Below are positions 18,792-28,410 of a stretch of DNA of 64,000 nucleotides, in pieces. The first letter of the stretch is position 1. Every line of letters begins with the position of its first letter. The DNA is from Arenimonas fontis. Lineage in GTDB: Bacteria; Pseudomonadota; Gammaproteobacteria; Xanthomonadales; Xanthomonadaceae. The notes beneath the pieces were generated by a model that was given only the letters and a program-made list of their open reading frames with translations, was not told the origin of the DNA and searched no databases. The stretch is from NCBI RefSeq assembly GCF_008386465.1, contig NZ_VUOD01000004.1, positions 287,485 to 351,484 on the forward strand, in the 5' to 3' direction. Both the position numbers and the translations under genes were made by a program.

Positions 18792-19408
18792 ACAAAACCC
18801 CACACCTGAGCCTGGCCATCGCCATGGCGCTACTGACCGCGGTTCCGCTGGCACTCTCGGCTTCCGACGCCGCCAAGCCCGCCTCCGATCCGGCCGGTGC
18901 TGCCGCAAGCGGTGTCGAAGCGGACCGTGCCGCCAAGATCGAACGCGGTCGCTACCTCGTGAACACCTCGGCCTGCCACGATTGCCACACCCCCTTCGTG
19001 ATGGGCCCGAACGGACCGGAGCCCGACATGAGCCGCGCGCTTTCCGGGCACCCGGAGTCGCTGCCGATGCCGCCGCCGCCGACCTTGCCCGAAGGCCCCT
19101 GGATCGTCCTGATGGGCGCCACCAACACTGCCTGGGCCGGCCCCTGGGGCGTCAGCTACACCGCCAACCTGACCCCGGACGAGGACACCGGCCTGGGCCT
19201 GTGGAGCTTCGAGAACTTCCGCGACACCATCCGCAGCGGCCGCCATCTCGGTCGCGGCCGGCAGGTGCTGCCGCCGATGCCCTGGCCGGTTTACCGCAAC
19301 ATGACCGACCAGGACCTGGAAGCGATCTATCTGTACCTGCAATCCATTCCGCCGATCCGCAACAAGGTGCCCGAACCGGTGCCGCCGCCGGCGCCACCGG
19401 CCGAGTGA
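18788..19408 (+). CDS. Monoheme cytochrome c
   Basis: Product of 206 aa; ATG 18788 overlaps the stop of the upstream cytochrome gene. A signal peptide (MNKTPHLSLAIAMALLTAV, to about residue 24) is followed by the heme site CHDCH and by TPFVMGPNGPEPD. The distal Met ligand may be in LPPMPWPVYRNMTDQDLEAIY, typical of class I cytochromes of alcohol-dehydrogenase or gluconate-dehydrogenase type. The proline-rich C-terminus reads PEPVPPPAPPAE. Coupling with the diheme protein suggests that the two form a periplasmic electron-transfer pair. Confidence 0.9.
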   Translation: MNKTPHLSLAIAMALLTAVPLALSASDAAKPASDPAGAAASGVEADRAAKIERGRYLVNTSACHDCHTPFVMGPNGPEPDMSRALSGHPESLPMPPPPTLPEGPWIVLMGATNTAWAGPWGVSYTANLTPDEDTGLGLWSFENFRDTIRSGRHLGRGRQVLPPMPWPVYRNMTDQDLEAIYLYLQSIPPIRNKVPEPVPPPAPPAE

Positions 19409-19465
19409 TGCCCGGCGGGGCGGCCGGCGGTAAGCTGGCCGCCCCGCACGTTCGAGCGAAGGACC

Positions 19466-20406
<941 letters not shown>

Positions 20407-20410
<4 letters not shown>

Positions 20411-21168
20411 ACTGGTACGGCATCAAGGCCATCTATCGCTTCGAGATGGCCCGCACCTTCCGCACGCTGGGCGAGAGCATCGTTTCGCCGGTGCTGACCA
20501 CCTCGCTGTACTTCATCGTGTTCGGCGCGGCGATCGGTTCGCGCGTGGGTGACATCGGCGGCGTCAGCTACGGCGCCTTCATCGTCCCCGGCCTGGTCAT
20601 GCTGTCCATCCTCAGCGAAAGCATCTCCAACGCCGCCTTCGGCATCTACATGCCCAAATGGGCCGGCACCATCTTCGAACTGCTGTCGGCGCCGGTGGGC
20701 TGGGTCGAAGCGGTGCTCGGCTACGTCGGCGCCGCCGCCACCAAGTCGCTGATCCTGGGCGCGCTGATCCTGCTGACCGCGCGTTTGTTCGTGGATTACG
20801 AGGTGCAGCACCCGGCGGCGATGCTGCTGTTCCTGGTGCTGACCGCGGTCAGCTTCAGCCTGTTCGGCTTCATCATCGGCCTGTGGGCCACCGACTTCCA
20901 GAAGCTGCAGATCGTTCCGCTGATGGTGGTGACGCCGCTGACCTTCCTGGGCGGCGCCTTCTACTCGATCGGGATGCTGCCGCCGTTCTGGCAGAAGGTC
21001 GCGCTGTTCAACCCGGTGGTGTACCTGATCAGCGGGTTCCGCTGGAGCTTCTTCGGCCAGTCCGATGTCAACGTGACGATCAGCTTCGCCGCCATCGTCG
21101 TCTTCCTGGCGCTGTGCCTGGCCCTGGTCCGCTGGGTGTTCAAGACCGGCTGGCGGCTGAAGGCCTGA
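20407..21168 (+). CDS. ABC-2 type transporter permease (YadH-like)
   Basis: Product of 253 aa with six predicted membrane helices, starting [19 protein letters not shown]. The ABC-2 signature region reads [20 protein letters not shown] followed by [13 protein letters not shown]. It overlaps the ATPase gene by 4 bp (ATGA). Members export lipids, polysaccharides or drugs; the cargo is not evident here. Confidence 0.93.
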
Positions 21169-21171
21169 GCG

Positions 21172-21196
21172 TCCGCCCGGGCCGGATCCGGGCGGA
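21172..21196 (+). terminator. GC-rich hairpin after the ABC exporter operon
   Basis: A 9-bp perfect inverted repeat (21172-21180 with 21188-21196, loop of 7) begins just after the permease stop. It lacks a T tract on the plus strand, so terminator function is uncertain. Confidence 0.4.
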
Positions 21197-21364
21197 AACG
21201 GTGACCGGGCGCACGGATCGGCGCCGATGTCGCGGCGCAACGACGGCGGCATTGCGAAAGCTTGAAGGACATCGCGGTTCCCGGTCCCGGCCGGGCGCAC
21301 AGTGGACCCGCCGGAGGACCGCCGGCATGGCGCCGGCGGGCGCGGCTTCCCGAGGAGTCCCGCC

Positions 21365-22420
21365 ATGTCCACATCGTCCACGCTTTACTCCCGCCTGCGC
21401 GGCGACCTGCGCCTGAGCATGATCACGCTGTTCGGCGCGCTCACCTTCGTCGGCATCGCCCCTTTCGTGGCCATCCGTGCCAGCCGGGCCGAGTGGCTGG
21501 CCGCCGGCCTGGACGCCGGGATGATGCTGATCATCGCCGGCAGCGTGGCTTACGTCTGGCGGACCGGGCGGACGGAGCTGGTCGGCTCGATCAACGCCGT
21601 CGTGGTGTCGCTGGTCTGCGCGGTCCTGACCGGCCTGCTCGGCGAAGCCGGCCACTTCTGGACCTACACCGCGCTGGCGGCCAACTTCATGCTGGCCCCG
21701 CGCTGGCTGGCCGCGGCCTGCTGCGCGGTGCTGCTTTCCGCCCAACTCTGGCTCGGCAGCTTCTCCGACCTGGTGGCCGCCGCGGCCTTCCTGACCAGCG
21801 CCCTGCTGGTGACCCTGTTCGCGGCGGTCTTCGTCGGCCTGAGCGAGCGCCAGCACCGGCAGCTGCTGGCCATGGCCACCCTCGACCCGCTGACCGGCGC
21901 GCCCAATCGTCGCGCACTGGAAGTCGAACTGCCCGAGGCGGTGCAGCACCACCGGCAGCGGGCCGAACCCATGGCGCTGGCCGTGCTGGACCTGGATCAC
22001 TTCAAGCGCATCAACGACCGGCATGGCCACGAGATCGGCGACCGGGTGCTGGTCGACCTGGTCGCCCGCATCCAGGGCGTGCTGCGCAAGCGCGACCGGC
22101 TGTTCCGGCTGGGCGGAGAGGAATTCGTGCTGCTGCTGCCGGCCACGAGCGCCGGCGGCGCACGCGCGGCGCTCGAGAAAGTCCGCCGGGCGGTGGAAGC
22201 GCAACCGATGGGGCCGGACCTGCGGGCCACCGTGTCGGTCGGCGTGGCCATGCTGGCGGCCGAGGACGATTGGCCCAGCCTGCTGGCACGCGCCGACGAG
22301 GCCATGTACGAAGCCAAGCGCCGCGGCCGGAACCAGGTGCGGATGTATCCCCCGTCCCTGCTTGCCGGAGACCGGCGCGGGGGCAATACCGATCCGCAGC
22401 CCCTGCCGGCCACTGGTTGA
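21365..22420 (+). CDS. Membrane-bound GGDEF diguanylate cyclase
   Basis: Product of 351 aa. ATG 21365 has GAGGAG seven bases upstream and is preferred over in-frame starts further upstream. Five or six membrane helices fill residues 18-158, a MASE-like sensor. The GGDEF domain follows: [35 protein letters not shown] and an intact GGEEF at 250-254. The product-inhibition I-site is present (RKRD at 241-244, five residues before GGEEF). It should make c-di-GMP from two GTP and be subject to feedback inhibition. Confidence 0.94.
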   Translation: MSTSSTLYSRLRGDLRLSMITLFGALTFVGIAPFVAIRASRAEWLAAGLDAGMMLIIAGSVAYVWRTGRTELVGSINAVVVSLVCAVLTGLLGEAGHFWTYTALAANFMLAPRWLAAACCAVLLSAQLWLGSFSDLVAAAAFLTSALLVTLFAAVFVGLSERQHRQLLAMATLDPLTGAPNRRALEVELPEAVQHHRQRAEPMALAVLDLDHFKRINDRHGHEIGDRVLVDLVARIQGVLRKRDRLFRLGGEEFVLLLPATSAGGARAALEKVRRAVEAQPMGPDLRATVSVGVAMLAAEDDWPSLLARADEAMYEAKRRGRNQVRMYPPSLLAGDRRGGNTDPQPLPATG

Positions 22421-22428
22421 GCCCGGGC

Positions 22429-22704
22429 TCAGCGGCGTCCGCGGTCGCGCCAGGCCAGGACCAGGACCCAGGCCATCGCCGCCAGCATCAGGCTGGCGGC
22501 CCAGTACACGCTGCCGAAGGAAGCCCCCTCGGCGGCGATGGCCAGGATCAGGCCCAGCGGCAGGCCCAGCCAGCCGAGAAACCGGACCGACCTGGCCAGG
22601 CCGGGCGGCAGCGCGCGCCCGAACATCTGCCGGGCATGGCGCGGCAGACCCAGGCCAAGCAGCACCCAGGCCGCCAGGCAGACCAGGAATACCAGGGCGA
22701 TCAC
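22429..22704 (-). CDS. DUF3325 domain-containing small membrane protein
   Basis: Product of 91 aa from a GTG at 22704 that overlaps the upstream stop (GTGA). Three membrane helices are visible: IALVFLVCLAAWVLLGLGL, then FLGWLGLPLGLILAIAAEG and YWAASLMLAAMAWVLVLAW. The segment RHARQMFGRALP between the first two matches DUF3325. Such proteins end operons of TonB-dependent siderophore receptors, DUF3649 and PepSY-TM proteins. A role in ferri-siderophore reduction has been shown for an analogous Pseudomonas cluster, but not for this protein itself. Confidence 0.8.
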   Translation of the reverse strand: MIALVFLVCLAAWVLLGLGLPRHARQMFGRALPPGLARSVRFLGWLGLPLGLILAIAAEGASFGSVYWAASLMLAAMAWVLVLAWRDRGRR

Positions 22705-24236
22705 GCCGCCGCCTCCCGCAGGCGCTCGGCAGCGGGCGCCGCGGTCGCACGGCGATACGCCCGCCGGGCCATGGCCGCGAAGGCTAGGGCAAAAGCCCAG
22801 GCCACCAGGTCCACCGCCGCCAGGGCGCCGTCGCCGCGCGCCAGCGTGGCCGGCAAGGCGCTGTCCGGCGTGACCAGCAGGTTCGCCACCGGCAGGGCCG
22901 CCAGCAACACGGCAGTGATCGCGAACAGGTCGCGCCAGCCGCGGCCGGCACGGTCGCGCCAGGCCCCCCAGGCAGCCGCCAAGCCCCAGGCCCAGACGAA
23001 GCTCGCGACTTCGGCGCCGGCACGATCGGCCAGGTCCATCGGCAGCAGGCGATTGGCCAGCAACAGGGCCGCCGCCGCCAGCGGCATGCCGGCCACGACG
23101 CCGACGTTGAGCCCGCGCACCAGGCCATATCCGGAAAGCGCGCCGGCCGCGGCGACCTGGCGGGCGCGCTTGCGCACCCAGACCTGCAGGCCGGTGGCGA
23201 TCATCACGCAGCCGGACAGGCCGAGCAGGAAATACAGCGCACGCACCAGGCTGCCGCCGAACTGCGCCATGTGCAGGCCGCCCATGAAGGTGTAGGTGCC
23301 GTAGCCGGATCCCGGCGGTGCCGTGTGGTGCAGGAAGCGGCCGTCGGCGGCGTCGTAGAACACCTGCTCGAAATTCCAGGCCACTGCCCGGCTGTGGTCG
23401 CCGCCGAAGGCGATGGTGGCGCTGGCATCGTCGGGATGGTGCACGCTGACCCAGGCCACACGCTGCCCGAGCCGTCGCTGGGCATCGGCCAGCAGCGCGT
23501 CGGCCGAAGCCAGACGCGACAGCGGCCGACCCTCTTCCGGGCGTTCGTACAGGTCGCCGGCCTCCTCGTAGAACCTGAACACGTCGCCGTCGTAGGCCAC
23601 CTGCACGCCCGCCAGCATGTAGTTGGCCACGAAAATGGCGACGCCGGTGTAGGCCATCACCAGGTGGAAGGGCAGGCCCAGCACTCCGGTCAGGTTGTGC
23701 CCGTCCAGCCAGGCGCGCTGGCCGCCGGCGCGCGGCCGGAACACGAAGAAGTCGGCGAACAGGCGCCGATGAGTGATCACGCCCGCTACCAGCGCCACCA
23801 GCATCATCATGCCGGCGAAGCCGACCACGTACATGCCGAAGGTGCCCGCGTGCAGGTCGTAGTGCAGGGTGAAGAAGAACTCGCCGCCGGCGGTGTCCGG
23901 CACCGGCTCGCCGGTGACCGGGTGCAGGGTCTGCCTGAGGTGACTGCCGTCGTCGAAATAGACGTAGGCCTCGGTGGCGCGGTCGCGGGCGTTGCCGGCC
24001 AGCACATACCAGGCGTGCGCGTCCGGATGATGAGCCTGCGCCCAGGCCAGGGCCGGATCGAAACGCGGCTGCTCCGGCAGCCTGGCCTCGTGCAGCCAGG
24101 GCCGCATCCAGTCGTCCAGCTCGCTGTCGAAGCAGGCCAGCGTACCGCCGACGAAGATCACGAACAGCAGCCAGCCGACCAGCAGGCCGGACCAGGTGTG
24201 CAGCCAGGCCATGGACCTGACCAGGGATTCCTTCAT
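22701..24236 (-). CDS. PepSY-associated TM protein, probable ferri-siderophore reductase component
   Basis: Product of 511 aa. ATG 24236 (MKESLVRSMAWLHTWSGLL) fits the family; ATG 24251 is an alternative. Four to six membrane helices enclose PepSY-type periplasmic regions. Typical features are HTWSGLLVGWLLFVIFVGGT at the first helix, FFTLHYDLHAGTFG, DLHN-like DGHNLTGVLGLPFHLVMAY and the late MGGLHMAQFGG. The helix histidines resemble heme ligands of FpvG-type reductases, which release iron from siderophores in the periplasm. It overlaps neighbours on both sides by 4 bp. Confidence 0.9.
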   Translation of the reverse strand: MKESLVRSMAWLHTWSGLLVGWLLFVIFVGGTLACFDSELDDWMRPWLHEARLPEQPRFDPALAWAQAHHPDAHAWYVLAGNARDRATEAYVYFDDGSHLRQTLHPVTGEPVPDTAGGEFFFTLHYDLHAGTFGMYVVGFAGMMMLVALVAGVITHRRLFADFFVFRPRAGGQRAWLDGHNLTGVLGLPFHLVMAYTGVAIFVANYMLAGVQVAYDGDVFRFYEEAGDLYERPEEGRPLSRLASADALLADAQRRLGQRVAWVSVHHPDDASATIAFGGDHSRAVAWNFEQVFYDAADGRFLHHTAPPGSGYGTYTFMGGLHMAQFGGSLVRALYFLLGLSGCVMIATGLQVWVRKRARQVAAAGALSGYGLVRGLNVGVVAGMPLAAAALLLANRLLPMDLADRAGAEVASFVWAWGLAAAWGAWRDRAGRGWRDLFAITAVLLAALPVANLLVTPDSALPATLARGDGALAAVDLVAWAFALAFAAMARRAYRRATAAPAAERLREAAA

Positions 24237-24550
24237 GGCCTCGCTCCCCATTGCGGAAACAGCAGGACCGGCAGCAGCAGCGCCAGGCCCAGCCCCAGCG
24301 GCCAGGCCCAGGCGCGCCAGGCCGAGCGCGCGGCGAAGGCATACACCGCGGCCACGCACCACAGCGCGAAACTGGGCAGGCTGGCGAACACCACCCGGTC
24401 CACCTTGGCCAGCGGCAGGGCCGCGGTCAGGAAGGCGGTGCAGCCCCAGGCCAGGAAATAGCCGGCCAGCACCGCCGCCCCGGTGCGTGAGGCCACGGCC
24501 AGCCGCCAGCGACTGCCGGAAGCACGGTGTGGGCCGGTCGCGCGCGCCAT
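24233..24550 (-). CDS. DUF3649 domain-containing membrane protein
   Basis: Product of 105 aa starting at ATG 24550, which overlaps the stop of the receptor gene. Three membrane helices are visible: AVLAGYFLAWGCTAFLTAAL, a second near FASLPSFALWCVAAVYAFA, and a third near PLGLGLALLLPVLLFP. The pattern LAVASRTGAAVLAGY is typical of DUF3649. Its place between the TonB receptor and the PepSY protein matches siderophore-reduction clusters. Confidence 0.85.
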   Translation of the reverse strand: MARATGPHRASGSRWRLAVASRTGAAVLAGYFLAWGCTAFLTAALPLAKVDRVVFASLPSFALWCVAAVYAFAARSAWRAWAWPLGLGLALLLPVLLFPQWGARP

Positions 24551-26727
24551 CAGAACCGGTAGGCCAGGCTGAGGGTCGCGTTGCGCGGCGCGCCGTAGAA
24601 GCCCTGCTCCCAGTACAGGCTGGGGATGTACTTCTCGTCGGTCAGGTTGTCCAGCACCAGGCTGGCGCTCCAGGCCTCGGCGAACTCGTAGCGGGCCATC
24701 AGGCTCCACAGCGCGTAGGCGTCCTGCTCGATGCGCAATGGCGTGGCATTGCCCAGGGCGTCGTAGGCCACCGCCTCGCGGTGGATGCCGTCCTGCCAGC
24801 GCACGCGCATGCCCAGGCTCAGACCCTCCACCTGCGGCACCTGCACGGCGGCGGAAGCATGCAGCAGCTTGCGCGGCACCCAGGTGCGGGCTTCCGCGCC
24901 GTCCGGCGTTTCCAGGCTGAGCTGGGTATAGCCGGCGGACAGCTGCCAGTGCTCGCCGATGCGGCCGGCCAGGTCGAACTCGAAACCGCGCGACTCGGCA
25001 TCGGTGCCCACGTAGTAGGAGCGGCCGCTGGCCGTGTCGAAGCCGGCGTACTCGGCCAGGTTCCGCTGGCGGGCGCGGAACAGGGCGAAGCCGGCGTTCA
25101 GGTGGCCTTCGAACCACTCGCCTTTCAGGCCCAGCTCGGCGTTGTCGCCGGTGATCGGCCCCAGCAGCTCGTCATCGATGTCGGTCTCGGCCTGCTGGTT
25201 GAAGATTTCGCCGTAACTGGCATAGGCGGACAGCACCCGGTTGAGATCGACCACGGCGCCGGCGAAGGCGGTGGTACGGGTCTCGTCCACGGTGTTCGGG
25301 GTGCCGTAGCTCACGCCGGCGGTCTCGACCCGGCTGCGGTTGGCGCCGGTGATCAGCTTGACGCGGTCGGCCAGGTTCCAGCGCACGCTGGCGTAGGCGC
25401 TGTCACGTTCGTAATCGAAGTCGGCGCCGTCGGAATAGGCGTCGAACACCGGCCTGGGGTAACTGCCGTCGAAGGCCTGGCCCGGAGCCAGCGGCGTGCC
25501 GACGTCGTTGCCGTACCAGGAGATTTCGCGGTTGTCGCCACGGGCCGAACTCAGGCCCAGCACCAGCTCGTGCTCGCGCCCGCCCAGGCTGATCGGCCCG
25601 GTGGCGTAGAGATCGAACTCGGTGGCCTCGAACTCGCCCTCGTAGTCCGAGGGATAGGCGAACAGGCCCAGGCCGGTGTCCGGATCGGGCGTGCCGTACA
25701 CGTAGAAAAGCTGGGTGTCCTGCTCGGTGCGGTGCCAGTTGAGCGCGGCGCGCAGGTTCCAGCCGCTACCGAACTCGTGCTCCAGGTCAACGAAGGCGCG
25801 CAGATCGTCGCTGTACCAGTAGGACCAGTCGGCAGCGGTGCTGGTGGAGCGGTCGTAATCGGTGCGGCTGCCGTCGCTGTAGAACAGCGGCAACGCACCC
25901 CAGAGCACGCCGGTGGGGCGGTTGCGCTGCCAGGAGGCGCCGGCGGCCAGGGTAGTGGCCTGGCCCAGGTCGGTTTCCAGCACGCCGTACAGCAGCTGCT
26001 TTTCCTGCTCGTAGCGGTCGAGGTAGCTGTCGCCTTCTTCCCAGGCCAGCACGGCGCGGCCGCGCAGCGCGCCCTCCCCGCCCAGCGGGCCGCCGACGTC
26101 GGCATCCAGGCGCCGGCGGTTCCAGCTGCCCAGGCCCAGACGCAGGCTGCCGTCGAACTCCCGTCCCGGCCGCTTGCGGACGAAGTTCACCGTGGCCGAA
26201 GGATTGCCGGTCGAGGACAGCAGGCCGTTGGCACCGCGCAGCACTTCGATGCGCTCGTACAGTGCCGTGTCCATGTCGCCGTCCTGGATGCCGTAGGGCA
26301 GCGGAATGCCCAGGCCATCGCGCTGGAAGTTGACGATGTCGAAGCCGCGCGCCGAGTAGTAGCTGCGGTCGGTCTCGACCTGCTCGACGTTGACGCCGGT
26401 GACCGCGCCCAGCACCTCGTTGACGCTGTCCAGGCCGAAATCGTCCATCTGGGCGCGGCTGACCACGCTGATGGACTGCGGCGTCTCGCGCGGGCTCAGT
26501 TCCAGACGGGTGGCGGTGGCGGTGGGGCCAGCCACATAGCCTTCGGGCCGCTCGCCGGTGACCTGGACCGCGTCCAGGCGGGTGGCGCCGGCGGCGTCCA
26601 GGCCGAGATCGGCGACGGCATTCGTCGCGGCGTCCAGGCCGGCGTCGTCGGCGCGGACCGGATTCAGGGGAAGCGCGGCCAGCAGGGCCGCCGGCAGCAG
26701 GGCCAGGCGAAACTTGGGGGCAGACAT
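24550..26727 (-). CDS. TonB-dependent siderophore receptor
   Basis: Product of 725 aa. ATG 26727 starts a signal peptide (MSAPKFRLALLPAALLAAL, cut near residue 26). A TonB box-like LDAVQVTG lies at about 51-58. The plug domain follows (ETPQSISVVSRAQMDDFG, RGFDIVNFQRDG, YERIEVLRGANGLLSSTGNP), then a 22-strand barrel ending in Phe (LSLAYRF). The plug matches the TonB-siderophore subfamily that takes up ferric hydroxamates or catecholates. It is first in a four-gene operon and has a Fur-like site in its promoter. The ligand cannot be read from the sequence. Confidence 0.94.
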   Translation of the reverse strand: MSAPKFRLALLPAALLAALPLNPVRADDAGLDAATNAVADLGLDAAGATRLDAVQVTGERPEGYVAGPTATATRLELSPRETPQSISVVSRAQMDDFGLDSVNEVLGAVTGVNVEQVETDRSYYSARGFDIVNFQRDGLGIPLPYGIQDGDMDTALYERIEVLRGANGLLSSTGNPSATVNFVRKRPGREFDGSLRLGLGSWNRRRLDADVGGPLGGEGALRGRAVLAWEEGDSYLDRYEQEKQLLYGVLETDLGQATTLAAGASWQRNRPTGVLWGALPLFYSDGSRTDYDRSTSTAADWSYWYSDDLRAFVDLEHEFGSGWNLRAALNWHRTEQDTQLFYVYGTPDPDTGLGLFAYPSDYEGEFEATEFDLYATGPISLGGREHELVLGLSSARGDNREISWYGNDVGTPLAPGQAFDGSYPRPVFDAYSDGADFDYERDSAYASVRWNLADRVKLITGANRSRVETAGVSYGTPNTVDETRTTAFAGAVVDLNRVLSAYASYGEIFNQQAETDIDDELLGPITGDNAELGLKGEWFEGHLNAGFALFRARQRNLAEYAGFDTASGRSYYVGTDAESRGFEFDLAGRIGEHWQLSAGYTQLSLETPDGAEARTWVPRKLLHASAAVQVPQVEGLSLGMRVRWQDGIHREAVAYDALGNATPLRIEQDAYALWSLMARYEFAEAWSASLVLDNLTDEKYIPSLYWEQGFYGAPRNATLSLAYRF

Positions 26728-26797
26728 GTAGATTCCTTGGTCAGGACGTGGGGTTTCATCGCAGGGAATCCCGGGCGTGGCGTCTGCTGGGCGGCGC

Positions 26798-26827
26798 ATT
26801 ATAATTGCGAACCGTTCGCATTTGCAA
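26798..26827 (-). promoter_or_regulatory. Candidate promoter with Fur-like operator for siderophore receptor operon
   Basis: On the minus strand a perfect TATAAT (26798-26803) lies 18 bp from TTGCAA (26822-26827). Between them is the inverted repeat TGCGAA-CGG-TTCGCA (26806-26820), set in AT-rich sequence and resembling the AATGCGAAT type of Fur site. Repression by Fur when iron is plentiful is the likely reading. Confidence 0.6.
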
Positions 26828-26894
26828 AGCCGGGCTGTCCCCGACAGCACCGCTTTCCCTGGCCGGGCCGGCGCAGGCCGGCCGAGCCGCCCGC

Positions 26895-28379
26895 TCAGGT
26901 GCCGCAGAAGGTCTGCAGCACGCGCTCGCCGACGGTGGGCGGGCGCATCCAGGGCCGCTGCGCCTCGCCGTCGTCGAAGGGCCGGCGCACGGCGGCCAGC
27001 AGGGCCTCGAAGACGTCCGGCTCGCCGCGGTAGGCGGCGGTGATCGCGGCCTCGACCTGATGGTTGCGCGGGATCACCGCCGGATTGGTGGCCCGCATGC
27101 CGGCGGCGACGTCCTCCGGCGCGCGCGCTTCCCGCGCCAGGCGCTCGCGCCAGCGTCGCAGCCAGGCGTCCATGGCCGGCGTCTTCGGCAGCGCCGGCAG
27201 GTCCTCGAACCACGGACGCCCGTCCGGCAGGTGGCTGAGCGCGCGAAAGGCCAGGGTGTAGTCGGCCTCCACTTCCTGCAGGGCGTCCAGGAAGGCGTGG
27301 GCCAATTCCTCGTCACCGTCTTCCGCGGTGGCGAGGCCGAGCTTGCGGCGCCCGCCCGCCCGCCAGGCCTCGCCATACCAGCCCACGAAGTCCTCCATCA
27401 CCTGCCGCGCCTGCGCCAGCGCCTTCTCCTCATCGGCATCGAGCAGGGGCAGCAGGCTTTCGGCCAGGCGTGCCAGGTTCCACTGGGCGATGCCGGGCTG
27501 GGCGCCGTAGGCATAACGGCCACCACGGTCGATCGAGCTGAACACCTTGCCCGGGTGGTACTCGTCGAGGAAGGCGCAGGGGCCGTAGTCGATGGTCTCG
27601 CCGGAGACGGCCATGTTGTCGGTGTTCATCACGCCGTGGACGAAACCGACGTGCATCCAGGCGGCGACCAGCTCCGCCTGCCGGCGCGCCACCGCGCGCA
27701 GCAGTTCGAGATAGGGCGCGTCGCCATCGGCCAGTTCCGGGTAGTGGCGCCGGATGGTCCAGTCCGCCAGCTGGCGCACCGAGGCGAGGTCGCCGCGGGC
27801 GGCGTAGTACTGGAAGCTGCCGACACGCACATGGCTGGCCGCCACCCGAGTCAGCACGGCGCCCGGCAAGGGCTGTTCGCGCAGCACCTGCTGGCCGCTC
27901 AGCACCACCGCCAGGGCGCGCGTGCTGGGAATGCCCAGCGCATGCATGCCTTCGCCGACCAGGTATTCGCGCAGCACCGGGCCCAGGGCGGCGCGGCCGT
28001 CGCCGGTGCGCGAAAACGGAGTACGGCCGGCGCCCTTGAGCTGGATCTCGAAACGCGCCCCGTCCGGCGCCAGCACGTCGCCCAGCAGCAGAGCGCGACC
28101 GTCGCCGAGCTGCGGCACGAACACCCCGAACTGGTGGCCGGCATAGGCGGTGGCCACCGGCTCCGCGCCCGGCGGCGGAACGTTGCCGCCGAACCAGAGC
28201 GATGCCAGCGCCGACGGCCGGGCCGGCCAGCCCAGGCGTTCGGCCAGGTCCGCATTCCAGGCCAGCAGGCGCGGCGCCGGCACCGGCGTCGGCGCGGTCG
28301 GCCGGGCGAAGTCCGGCGGCCAGGCGGCGCGATCGATCAGCAAGGCCGGGTTCACGGCGGACGGCATGCCTGCGTTCAT
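26895..28379 (-). CDS. selO: SelO (YdiU/UPF0061) protein adenylyltransferase
   Basis: Product of 494 aa from ATG 28379. Family hallmarks are present throughout: AYAGHQFGVFVPQLGDGRA, IQLKGAGRTPFSRTGDGRAA, REYLVGEGMHALGIPSTRA, VHGVMNTDNMAVSGETIDYG, and near the C-terminus ATNPAVIPRNHQVE. SelO is a pseudokinase fold that transfers AMP to Ser, Thr or Tyr of target proteins and takes part in oxidative-stress responses. The protein ends FCGT, with a Cys near the place of the C-terminal selenocysteine of eukaryotic members. It lies downstream of a serine hydrolase gene on the same strand with 31 bp between them. Confidence 0.95.
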   Translation of the reverse strand: MNAGMPSAVNPALLIDRAAWPPDFARPTAPTPVPAPRLLAWNADLAERLGWPARPSALASLWFGGNVPPPGAEPVATAYAGHQFGVFVPQLGDGRALLLGDVLAPDGARFEIQLKGAGRTPFSRTGDGRAALGPVLREYLVGEGMHALGIPSTRALAVVLSGQQVLREQPLPGAVLTRVAASHVRVGSFQYYAARGDLASVRQLADWTIRRHYPELADGDAPYLELLRAVARRQAELVAAWMHVGFVHGVMNTDNMAVSGETIDYGPCAFLDEYHPGKVFSSIDRGGRYAYGAQPGIAQWNLARLAESLLPLLDADEEKALAQARQVMEDFVGWYGEAWRAGGRRKLGLATAEDGDEELAHAFLDALQEVEADYTLAFRALSHLPDGRPWFEDLPALPKTPAMDAWLRRWRERLAREARAPEDVAAGMRATNPAVIPRNHQVEAAITAAYRGEPDVFEALLAAVRRPFDDGEAQRPWMRPPTVGERVLQTFCGT

Positions 28380-28410
28380 GCCGCCAGCATAGTCCGGCGG
28401 GCCGGACCCA

